From the NCBI RefSeq assembly GCF_000764305.2, contig NW_025946916.1, forward strand, positions 1 through 64,000: a stretch of DNA of 64,000 nucleotides, read 5' to 3'. The stretch's first letter is position 1; each line of letters opens with the position of its first letter. The notes under the pieces were generated by a model. It was not told the origin of the DNA, made no database searches, and saw only the letters and a program-made list of their open reading frames with translations. A program made the translations under genes and the position numbers. This stretch comes from Hyalella azteca (Eukaryota > Arthropoda > Malacostraca > Amphipoda > Hyalellidae). Below, piece by piece: positions 12,877-25,900 of the stretch.

Positions 12877-13985
12877 GAGACAAATTTCTTCAGGGGAAGA
12901 TCCCAGCCTCTGAAGATCATCTCTCTTCGAGGTTTCTTCCTCTATCGAAAAACATTCAATCGGCTGCCAAAAACCCTCAACGATTTCCTCAGCGACTATT
13001 CTCAACATATCCCGAGAAAAGAAAAGAGAAACTGCAAGCGAAAAACGTAGCGACGGCACCCACGAAAATAAAAGACATAAATGACTTTGCGGAGAAGAAA
13101 AGCAAATCTTATGGGATTACAGATAAATTTATTATAACGCAATTCAGACTAAACGAAAATAACGGAAACTCTTCGAATGACAACAAACCAAACAATTGTG
13201 GTCGAAATTGTTTTGATTTATTAGATGGAACGTCAACGTTAAACATTGTTACCGATATTCCAAAAGTTTTATTTCGCACCTCCAGGTTTAGCTCTAAGAA
13301 CTCCGCTGCTTTTGAACTCATTCCCAGGAGTGCGGGGATGAATCACCCGAGCCGAAGACGACGTAGAAATCTAGATTTTCGGAGTGAAAATTATAAAAGG
13401 AAACTCGGCTTTGACCAAAGTCACCCCGATCTAATTCCCGGGAAATCCTTCCCTAAAAGCTTTCCTGGACCGACAAAGAATAAAATGGATCCGCAGTTCG
13501 ACGCGAATCGCAGAAAAATATTTCCTTCCACAGAAAAATATCAAGGACCCAATTTAGATTCTTTGACTAAAAAACGAACGATAACCAAGCGATACACATC
13601 AATAGCGGGCAGACAATCTGAGCTAAATCAATTCCAGGAAGATCAATTCCCGCCTTACGTAAACCCAGGCCTGGAATCCATTTCATCCTCGAGTTCCGCC
13701 GCTTTGAGCCTATCGCCAGGCACGGGCTTGTCTTTGAGGCAACAGCCTAGCATTTACCAAACCTCACAATTTCCCGCTACTTCTGCTGGCCTGGATATTA
13801 TTCGACCTTCAGCTGGACGGTCAGTCGTCATGAGCGGAGTGGACGGTCTTAGATGGACTGCAAAACCGCCTCGTAAAGTCCTCTTCAGCAACTCCAGCGG
13901 AGGGATGGTGGACTGCGCCGTGGACGGCTCACAGCTTCCAGTGTCAATTCAGTGGGCTTTTGAAGACGGCAGAAGTGTCGTGCCC
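12877..13985 (+). CDS. Dscam2-like: Exon: long basic N-terminal region plus first half of Ig1
   Basis: An open exon of 1109 bases follows a good acceptor (T-rich tract then ttacag) and ends at CCC|gtgagt. It enters in phase 1 and leaves in phase 0. The last 55 or so residues are the front of Ig1 (cysteine in MVDCAVDG, tryptophan in IQWAF), matching the Dscam Ig1 start. The preceding roughly 310 residues are rich in Lys, Arg, Ser, Asn and Pro, with no recognised domain, and include a run of five arginines near 13350-13370 that could be a proprotein-convertase site (inference). No in-frame ATG occurs before about 13339 and no signal peptide is encoded, so an upstream coding exon is required. 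Usual Dscams start Ig1 soon after the signal peptide, so this extension is odd. Confidence 0.8.
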
Positions 13986-16900
13986 GTGAGTAATTCTACT
14001 ATTATTATAACTGGAAATAAACATTCAGTTGTAGCATAATATTTTCAATGCGGAAATTCATTCAAAATTTATATTGGTACGGTAGACTTTTTACTTCCAA
14101 AGCTTTTGAGTATTTTGAGTCTCAGCGGTACAGAGAACGAAGGTTGACAGCCAGCACAATCGTCCGACCAGCAGGCATTCATTAAATGATGAGAACATCA
14201 TGCATGCGAACCAGAGCTTATACATGTTTGTGACCCATCGACTCAATTACGCATATTTATTATTTATTCATATTTATTCGATACTTTTAGCTAATAATTA
14301 AATTTCATTCAATTAAAACACTCGACTCCAGAAAAGGGATCTTCATCTTTAAAATTTTATTTAAAAAAAATCGAACGTGCAAATTAAGATATTGAATTCA
14401 TTTTCGCAACAGTTTTTTATTAATAATGAAATTTGATTTGACATTTATTGCAGCCATCAATGTACACTACAACATAGATTCATACATTATGGGGATTAAC
14501 AATCTCAATTCCAGTCAAATATAGCTTCAGTGCTGTAAATATCCTTTTCCATGAACTCTGATTCCCTTCTTCAAGTTTCAAAGCTATGGTAAAGTTGGTT
14601 TCAATCAAAAAATAATCTTTCTTGATTGAAGAAGATATTTATCGAGCACCATGTAATAATTATAACATTTTGTAATAATTATTATAAGCAAATCAGGGCA
14701 CATGAGACGATGTTATCAGTGGACAAGTTCTGTTTGGGACTAGGTGGAAAATTTTCATCCTGCTCATCGGCCTAATTTATAGCCTTTTGTAAAAGCTGTT
14801 AACCTGATATCTTATCATAGATTTGGTCATGCTTTTATCAGGAATTACGTTGCCGAAACTTTTGTAGGAGTGAAAAATATTTTAAGCGACTTTGAAAAAA
14901 CAACGAACACAAAAATTGGAAAAACCTAATCATTTATAAAACTTGATCATCCATTTGACGTTTAATTAACTCACTGTTAAATAAAAAATTATCTCATTAT
15001 TTAGGACACTAATCTGCATTTATAAAAAATTATAAAAAATTTCATATCGAAAACTTCAAACACTAGTTTAAATGTTATTAATAAGCCAAACATTAAGATT
15101 ATCCTCGCATTATAATCGAATCTTCATTGTTTCAGAATTAACTCAAATTCATATTCAGTTCTACATAAATTTACCAAAACTTTAGATGCGTTCATCGAAT
15201 TTTTTATGGACGACCCGACAATATTCATTAGCAATAGCGGAAATTAGCTGATGCATAATACAGTAGAAATAAAACACGTCCGCTGGCTCCTGTCTCGATG
15301 CAGAACTGTCGCAAGTTCTTCAATATTTTAATTAAATGTTAGTTGGACGCTAATTACTTGTGCGACATTGAGACCCGCTGAGAAATGTGCGTCTCATGGC
15401 CATTGATTAGGGAATATTGGATAACAACGGCTGAGATTTGTATTAAAAGAACGATAAAAATTATATATACCATCAGTCCGCTTAAAAAGCAAGTCAACGA
15501 ATAATTTAAAAGTGTAAATTTGTTGGATGCGAGTGAGAACAAAATAGTTATTCAGATGGCCATGAAAAACGATGAGGTGGATATGCAACGGAAATAAAAA
15601 AAACACCTACGGATTGAAATGATTAATCCTTAAATGTAACGACTAACGATGCAGAGAAGTGACTGATGATGCGAAAAGAGTCCGTTTATGACTGAAAATA
15701 TTATATCAAAAGATATTTATAAATCAAAAAGGTTATTTGATTTATAGCAGTTGCTTGAGATTATGACAAATTCCTCAACATTCAGGAAAATGTCTAACAT
15801 TAGAAAGACATGACTGCCGATGGGACTGCTTAAAATTAAACGCAGAAATCGAAATAATTTTAATTGAGTCATGAATTTCTCCATCGGATGTAGAGATCAA
15901 TTGCTGATTAAATGCTCTCTTAATATTTTCGCAATAGTGATTCACAATTGTTATATTCGAATTATTTTATTATATATTCAATACTGTTAATTATTATTAA
16001 CCCTCATGAAACTGCGTCGTGCTTGGCTGCATAATGCGCCTCATGATTATGAAGCTAATTGTCTATCGATTCATGAAACACGAAACTCAAGCCAGCCAGT
16101 CTCGTTATCTACTATCATGCAAATTTCATTTATAATCATGCAACCATAATATTACTTGCTCGTGGTACTAATTTTTGTTTTTTATAGATTATTGTGTTTG
16201 AGAATAGAAATACTCCTATACCAACCCATCTGTTAGTGTTCTGTTTTGTTAAATTAAGTTTGATGGACAACTATGTTTAACGATGCATAGAAAAATTAAA
16301 TCTGCAAAATTAGGATTTTAAATTTATATTTTGTATTTTAGCGAGAATGGAAAGAATTTTCCATCACCCCAGGAATTTCTACGTCGGGATGTACAGAAAA
16401 GCGATGTTATAGATTAATTGTTGATATAATGCTCACTTAATATTTTCGTAATTGTTATTCACAATTATTATATTCGAAAGCTTGAAACACAAATGTTAAT
16501 TATTTTTTGTCCTCATGAAACTGCATCGTGCGTGGCTGCATAATGTGCCTAACGACTATGAAGCTAATTGTCTATTGATTTACGAAACACGAAACTCATG
16601 CCAGCCAGTCTCGACATCTGCAATATCATTCAAATTTCATTTATAATCATGCCACCGTAATATTACTAGTTCGTGGTACAAATTTTTGTTCTGTATAGAT
16701 TATTGTGTTTGAGATTAGAAATACTCCTATAACAACCCATCTGTTAGTGTTCTGTTTTGTTCAATTAAGTTTGACGGACAACTATATTTTGCGATGCATA
16801 GAAAAATTAAATCTCCAAAACTAAGATTTTAAATTTATATTTTGTATTTTAGCGAGAATGGAAAGAATTTTCCATCACCCCAGGGTCTAGCGAGCTGCTA

Positions 16901-19900
16901 GAGCACTAGATGGAGGGCCTTTAACGCGAGGTCATCCATTTACGTCACTTGTAGCGGTTTCGTTCATGATTTTGAATTAATGTCATAAAACATATAGAAA
17001 TTTAGAAGTAGATGAATTGATCGATTTGAACTTGTGAACTTTAGACGCTTTACACTTGCCAATGCTGAAAATTCTTGTTAACTGTTATGAACGCCCTACC
17101 ATACAATAATTACTAGCTTATTCGAATCCATATTTATCGATGCTTTTATGAATTTTTCTTAGCTCATCTTTACTTTTCTTAATTTGTTCATAATTATTTT
17201 TCTTTCATAATTAACAGTCATACTTATGAACTAAGCAAATGCTTCTGGCTAGAAATGAGTTTCGCAAGGATATGACATAGTCGACAGGAAAGATTCAATT
17301 TATACTATCCTTGTTGCGAGGTCCTTATTTACGGTCGCGAATCAATTGCCTTAATCGTTTCTATCCTTTCAAGAGTTAAAAATTTTACGATCATTAACGG
17401 CTCTTATGGAGTGGTTGCCACGTGTTAACCGCGGCGGCATGTGCGTCACGACATAAATATGGGAGGATTATTCTGTTATCCAGAGGAAAATTAAGATTTG
17501 TTCAAGGGGTATTTCCGACGTTAAAAAAATCAAAACTTACCCTAAAAATTTACCATGTAAATAAAATAAACATCATTATTTCAGTCACGACAACTATCGT
17601 ATAACATCACCAACGTCTGTCTCTGTTTGTGGTAATGTCGCTCTGAATAACGGCTGAGGTTTAGCGAGCCATAAAATTTGTTCGAATTTCAATAAATAAC
17701 TTGGTTACTCAGTAATGATCAGTAAAGAAAAGTATGACTGAAATGAGGCCTGGTTTATACCTCTGTTGACGAGTATAGTGGCAGCAATGCTTGCAATATT
17801 TCTCTGTAATTTTTGTTTGGAGTGCTTCTGAAGCTCCTAGTATTTTTCATTCCACTGGAGACGATTGGAACTGGGAATTCATATTGAATAATTTATTTAA
17901 ATCGCCTCACCAAAACAAGTACTGAAAATTTAATTGAGCTTCCAGCGATGAATTTTTTGGCGTCGATGTTATTGGTGACAACGATGAGAAGAGTAGACTA
18001 TAAAGACTGGCATGATAGAGTGCGACTGGCGCCATACGCTTTACAGTGTGCCAGATCATTAAATTATAGTAAATCATTACCATGAATACATATCAGCTGA
18101 ATATCATGAGTGACAGGACATGCGGTAAGATTCCTCGTTCTCTTACTCCGAGGGACATTAATATTTTTCGCCATCCCTCACGTTATACCTTTTAAGAAAA
18201 CAAAGAATCCCATTTCAATTATATGATTCGTCTCTCTAAATCACAGATACAAAAGTTTTGGAACTTTAATGATCATCGGCGTGAGATAGGTAAGTGTATA
18301 CATGACAAACAAAATATTTGGAGCATCCATTCAGTAAAAGGACTGAGAATAACTTTGTGTTTACTAATTACTGCTGTGAGTAGGGTGATATTTATCCGGA
18401 TTTGGTTGTAAAGGAATTCAATGATCAATTTATCCATAGTAGACGTATCACCGCTGAGCTCCAGATTACACATTGAGCTTGAATTAAACTTAAAAGTTTT
18501 CCTCCCGTTTTTGCATTTACACTTTTTATTCATTTACGCTCTATATGTAAATATATGATGGCGTATATAAAAATACCTCTCTGTGATAGCCTAACGTATT
18601 GCATAACACTTGGAATACTTTTCTGAAAATGACAATACGCAAGATTTTGTTTTTAGCTCATATGCAATGGTTGGCATAACATTCATATCGAGACTGGAAA
18701 TAAATTTTATATTGCCTTACCATTTGAATGCCTCAAAACAGCAAATAAATAACTAGATAATCTAAAGCTGAGCTCCTACATTTTTATCTCTGGAAGCTCC
18801 AACCTTTGAGGGTTGTTGAATAATCCATCACTCGTAAGTCCTTTACAAATGTTCTGCACTCGGCAAGTGCTTTGTGGCAACGAACAATACGAATTCCCGG
18901 TAAATCGTCCTTGCAAATAACAAGATTATTTCAAATCGTGTAAAATAATAGCATATATCCTTCAATAAAAAACTCTAATTTATTCTCTTCTCTACAATAT
19001 CAGTTTAATCCTCGGCATTAATTTTTTTCCAGAAAAATATTACGTATTAAATATACACGGTCTTGAATGCACTATTAAAGCTATGTAAGGTTGCGCCGTG
19101 TAAGAAATTGAGGTTAAGCTGCAAATAATGATGCAAAAAAATTTAATTCCCCAGTGTAGTGAGTGCGTGCTCGAAAAATTACCTAATTCTTATAATATAT
19201 TCAAAAGGAATATGTTTAAAGAATATTTAAAGTTGCATATGCGTTGAAACGTTCAATGATGTAAGGGAACGTCCTGTGAAAGGGCCTATACATGACGTCG
19301 AAAGATGTAAAATGAATGTGAATTCATTGAGTAAACTTTTTGCATTAATTATTTTTTGAATAATGAACCTAAAGAGAATAAACATATGAAAATAAGCTTT
19401 AGAACAATATTAAAATATAATATAAAAGACATCTTAGTGAATGCCCATGAAACCCAACAAGCTACACCAGCCATTAAAAGCTGCATTTAACTCGAGTAAA
19501 TAACATTCCAGTTATTTATTTAGTTATTATATTATCATTATCATGAACTCGCACTAACAAAAACCGAAAAGAACAAGTTATTATGTCATAATATCTCTTA
19601 TTAATCTACCCTCGGATAAAGATGATACAAGCAATTCACAAAAAATAGATATAAAACAATAACTTCAAAGTGACGCCGTAAAAAACTGCATTCAACTAGA
19701 AACAAAATGTCCGAGGAAACCAATTTTATGTTAATTATAAATAAATACGCGAAAGTGTGAGTTAAAAAATGAAATTTGTCTCCAAAACAACTTCAGAACA
19801 AATTATGCTGAAGCATTATGATCAATCATTAAAAAATTTTACATGATTAAAATTTTTACCACTATTCTTAATTTGTAACGCGAAAGATTTAAGTAAAACT

Positions 19901-22900
19901 TTTGCGAGTATAAGTCCTATATATTTTAGGCCTTGGTAATGCTAGGAATATTGTTGACATATACCATATACCATATACCTTATACCATGTACCATATACC
20001 ATATACCATATACCTCATACCATATACAATATACCATATATCATATACCATATACCATATACCATATACCATATACCATATACCATATACCTTATACCAT
20101 ATACCATATACTATATACCTTAGCTTATACCATTTACCATATACCTTCGTGTCTGACCCTTGAGCACTGGCCTAAACCACTTAAAAACTAACAAGATGAC
20201 CGGTTTCTTGTAAATAAAACGTACGTCAGGCCATATTCCTATGATTTTCGAAGATCTAGAGAAGGAAAATAATCAAAATCTGTGATTGAGGAGCGATGTA
20301 AAATACTTTTTAGAACTTATAACACACAATGTGCTTTACTCGAACAGCACAAATGCTAAAAAATCGCTCGTTGATGGAAATACGCATTTTACGTGGATAT
20401 CTAAATCATAAAACGATTCTAAAATAGTTATTGGACTTATAACACACATCTTACGTGGATATTTAAATCATCAACCATTCTAAAATTGCACTCAGGAGCC
20501 CAATTAAGTGATCATTCATGAAGAAATTTTCAGAAAATTATCTGGAACTATCACTGATTTTTCGATTTTCACGTATATAAATTTCACGTTTTCACGTATA
20601 TTTACTTGAATATTTCGTCTTGCATTTCTTGGACCTGATAAAATGACAGGAATACTGATAAGAAAAACTGATGAAATGATAGACTTTCATCGTTTCCGCG
20701 CGACAATTTGTGCATTTCCAAACGCCCTTGACCAAAAACTTTTATTCTGAAGGTTTTGGACTCCCAGAAGTCCACTTTTGGACTGAACTTTAGGAGTTGC
20801 TATCGACGAAGAAACTCACGCACAAAGAAGTTCTCCTTTCGTGTTTTTTGCACGGAAGTGGACCGAGTTTGTAAAGTTTGTAGACGTTTTTATTGCACTT
20901 CATTGCTGGCAGTTAGAAGCAGCAGATGCTAGCGCATGTTGATACGGTTCGTTGCTTTCCATGTCCTCCCACACACCCACAGCACTTATCATCACATATC
21001 CATCATTAATATCGATATCCCTTGTATAATATTCGTCCTTGCCATCCATCATTGCTATCCATCATTGCTATCCATAATTGCTATCCATCATTTCTGTCCA
21101 TCAGTGTTATCCATCATTGCTATCCATCATTGCTATCCATCATTGCTAGCCATCATTGCTATCCATCATTGCCATCCATCATTGCTATCCATCATTGCCA
21201 TCCATCATTGCTATCCATCATTGCTATCCATCATTTCTATCCATCATTTTTATCCATCATTGCTATACATCATTGCTATCAATCATTGCTATCCATCATT
21301 TCTATCCATCATCGCTTTCCATCATTGCAATCCATCATTGCTATCCATCATCACAATCCATTATTCTATCCATCATTGCTATCCATCATTGCTATCCATC
21401 ATTGCTATCCATCATTGTTACCATCATTACTAGCCATCATTGCTATCCATCATTGCTATCCATCATTGCTATCCATCATTGCTATCCATCATTGTTACCA
21501 TCATTACTAGCCATCATTGCTATCCATCATTGATATCCATCATTGCTATCCATCATTGCTATCCATCATTGCTATCCATCATTGCTATCCATCATTGCCA
21601 TCCATCATTGCTATCAATCATTGCTATCCATCATTGCTATTCATCATAGCTATCCATCATTTCTATCCATCATTGCTATTCCATCAATGCTATCCATCTG
21701 CGCAATCCATTATTCTATTTATCATTGCTATTCATCATTGCTATCCATCATTGCTATCCATCATTGCCATCCATCATTGCTATTCATCATTGCTATCCAT
21801 CATTGCTATCCATCATTGCTATTCATCATTGCTATCCATCATTGCTATCCATCATTGCTATCCATCATTGCTCTCCGTCATTGCTATCCATCATTGCTAT
21901 CCATCATTTCTATCCATAATCGCTTTCCATCATTGAAATCCATCATTGCTATCCATCATATTCATCATTGTTATCCATCTTATCCATCATTTCTACCCAT
22001 CATTACTATCCATCGTTACTATCCATCATTGGTATCCATCATTACTATCCATCATTGCTATCCATCATTACTATCCATTATTGCCATCCATTATTGCTAT
22101 CCATCACATCCGTCATTTCTATCCATCTTTGTTATCCATCATCGCTATCCATTTCTGCCCATCACTGCTATCCATCATTTCTATCCCTCATTTTTATCCC
22201 TTAGTACTATCCATCATTTCTATCCCTCATTTATACCCCTCATTTTTATCCCTCATTTCTATCCCTTAATTCTATCCATCATTTCTACCCCTCATTTTTA
22301 TCCCTCATTTCTATCCCTTAATTCTATCCCTCATTGCTATCCATCATTGCTACCATCATATCCATCATTTCTATCCATCATTTATTGGATAGAAAATAAT
22401 TTTTGTCCATCCATATATTTCTATCAATTTCTATCCTTCATTTCTACTCATCATTTCTATCCCTAATTTCTATCCATCACTTCTACCCATCATTGCTATC
22501 CATCACCCCCCCCTCCCGCACTCCCCCAGGTGCCCGGGCTGCTAACGGTCCGGGTGAACGGGTCGCTGGAGTTTCTGCCGTTCGCGCCCCCCAGACTGGA
22601 CCCGTTGCTGCACGACGCGACGTACGTGTGCGTCGTGCGCTCGACCGTCGGTGTGCTTACGTCTCTGCCCGTTACCGTCAGAGCAGGTACGTCCATTACA
22701 ATGGACCGTTACGTCCATTACAATGGACCGTTACGTCCATTACAATGGACCGTTATGTCCATTATAATGGACCGTTGCGTCCATAACGTCATGGATACGC
22801 GACGATAAATTCAACATTTTTCCGTCATTGCGAGGCGGTGAGTCATCAAAATACTTCGTTATTATAATCATTGGTGTGAATTTATTTTAATATATACTTT

Positions 22901-25900
22901 ACTATCATTGTTCATTAAGATAACTACATGAAACTGCTCGTGTAGTTTGGCAGGTAATGCGAGTTTTCTTTTTAACTGTGCTAGATGATGTTTTCTATTG
23001 AATTTTTTGCAGACTTTCTTCGACTAAAGGTACCTGTATAGAATATAACACAACATTATACCTATCTTGCGTTTAAATACATAATCTTTCGTATTATCTT
23101 GAGTGGACCAGAAATAGCACCGTCCCAGATACGTTCTATTCGTGCGCCCGAATCATAACTGTTGCAATGCCAATAGTAAGCCATCAGCCTCATAGATCAC
23201 CGCTATAAATCATACCATAGATCACAGTGACTCTTATTGGATATTGATTTAGCAATAACGCTCAGAAATAACGACTTGGTCAGGGACATAATTAAACTGC
23301 GACTCTTAGGCTGGCATTTCATTGAATACGTTCACAATACACGGCCTTCAGTGAAGCATAGCATTCATGTCCAGACTGAAAACCATCGCTGAACTATTGC
23401 ACGTCAAAAATCTTCAATCATAACTTTCGGGAAAGTTTCGTAAACCACAACTTCTACGGAAGCTGAATCAGTAAACCTTTGATATTCAATATCCAGGATA
23501 TTTCGCTTGGAAACTTCTCGGACGTTTGAGGATTTCATTTTTGATCAAACTTAAAGTTATTTATTTTTCGAATTCGAATAAAACAGAATTCCAGCTCTAA
23601 AATTTAACATTTTTACTCTATTCACTCACGAGAAAATATTATTTTGTGTAATTATTATCAACCTCTTCAGTGGAAAGAAGTATTTTTAGGTAGGTACACA
23701 TTATTTTAAGTATTTATTAGCAACACGTTCAGTGAAAAAAGTATTTTTAGGTATACATTTGGTCAGTATTTACGCACGAAGAACTTTCTTTGTAGCAAGC
23801 AGGGAAACAGAGTTCTCGGCTTCTGTACATTTCTTTCACAAACTTTTGTCGCCACTCGAAAGACTTTGCCGCAGTAACTTTTATAAGCCACAGTAAAGCT
23901 TCATTACTCCGTCCGGAGAACCTCGCAACTAATGACTAACTTCGGTCCATTTCTATCATGTTAGTTCTACCAGTTACCTGATACGTCGAATCTTGGGGTA
24001 TTACATCTATGTTATTCCTAGTATTAGCTTTAATATACGTATATTGGTCAATTATTATTTTCAAATTATTATTAATAATAATAAAAATGAATATTTCAAC
24101 TTATTATTTAAGTTAAAATTGTTAAATATTATTAATTTAATTATTTTAATGCATCTACCTGTGATGCACTTCATTTGTGTTATTTATATATTTATTTTAT
24201 TATATAATGTGCATAAATGCTTTTGCTTGTGATGTTTTTCATCAATGCCTATTTCTGAAAGCAGCTCTGAGATGCATTGAATACTTATATACCCGCTATT
24301 ATTTTCCTTTACATTATCTATTCCATTAGTTTCCTTCACATTATTATTTCAGGTCAAGAAAGTTTATGATGAATCATCGTCCATCAGTGCAATTTAATCA
24401 AACATTCACAACAGAAAATGGACGTCGATATTCATCAGCCAGTAATTATTTTCAAATAATTTATTCACGTAAAAATTATACAACTTATTTTGGCACAGTT
24501 CAGATATAAAATAATGAACTAAAATTTTAATAATATTAGGCTTATCTTATTCGCTATTCCCAGCAGATCAATTCCTCAAAATAACCAATGAATTTAATCT
24601 TATGCAAATAAGTTCAAACGCCCGTTTTTCAGAATATATAATTATTCTTCAAACGATGTCCATCAAGATTTAACATATGCAGCTCGCTTCCGCAACTGAA
24701 TATCAAAACAACTATTTCGCAAAACTTAAAAAAATCTATGATAGCTTCGAATATAATGTATGTAATGTAAGAGAAATTAAATGAACAATGACTTAGTAAC
24801 TTTGTTCTCACCAAGCGATTTACATCTTTACATTTTTGTACATCTGAGTTTATTATTTATTATTGTATAGTTGTTAACATTAAACATTGTAAACATTAAC
24901 ACACGCGTCACTGCAGAGTAATATTATCATCAGCGTAGCATGTGTCATAAGGAACAATTTTTTTTATCTGGTGACTAGAACCGAGTCCGTAATTATTTAG
25001 CAAAAATTTGTTTAAACCGATATGATTTTAATACATTTGTTCAAAATTTACGCATAAACAACTCAGCTCGCGATTCATTTGTGATAATTTTTATAAAAGA
25101 TAAAAGGTGTTTTAAAATGAATATTTCAAGATCAAGCGAGTTTAGGAAATTTCGTCATTTGAGTTCACGAAAACCAACGTGTCTACTTTGCTACCATGCT
25201 GCATATCAGGAAGAATGGTTGATTTGTGTTATTTCAGAAATTATTTTATTTACAGCGTCAGGTTTATATTACATATTTTTGACGGCGATTGAAAAAAATC
25301 GGACCGAACATTATGCAGGCAGGTAGAATAAGTAGAATAAAAGTAGAATATTTATTACATTATTTTCGACAAGATTTAGCTCAATTTACATTATTTGAAG
25401 GATAATAAATAATTATTCATTATTTTACATCATAGGGAAATTTATTGAGTCTTAATTATTTCACAAGCAGTTCCGGAAATCAAGAGAAGAAAATAATATC
25501 CTGAACTATTTTCTGATCGAGCGTATAGCGCCGCCATTAAGGAATGATCGGAGCGAGTTCGTGTTCTATGGCCATAGACTTTAAGGCTGCCTTTAGACGG
25601 CCGATTTAATGTCGTATTATCGTGCGATGTCCTTCAGTTATGAAAGTCTTTGTCCGCCTCAATATGGTTCTTAAAATGCGTCCATTGATAAGAATCTGCC
25701 GGGACAAAGCTCCATGAAGCCCCTCAATTTTTATGACAAATTTCATTATTGGTGGAGTTTAAAGAAAAAAAATATATAACTCAGTACTCACTGCAGTGAG
25801 TGACAGAGAGCGCACTTTCTCGTCGACGAAAACTTGAGGTCACGGACAGACGGACGGACAGACGGACGGACAGACAGACGGACATGGCGAGCACAATAGT

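Larger units (their letters stand above)
13986..22529. other. Intron between the Ig1 exons
   Basis: 8.5 kb of AT-rich intron. No further exon is seen; it contains the tandem duplication at 15893-16885, a short array at 19960-20145 and a long 13-base minisatellite at 21025-22500. Confidence 0.75.

Noticed and set aside
20936..22466. Several long + strand open frames rich in His, Ile, Ser, Pro
   Set aside because: They are translations of the 13-base minisatellite in three frames, without a start context or family resemblance.
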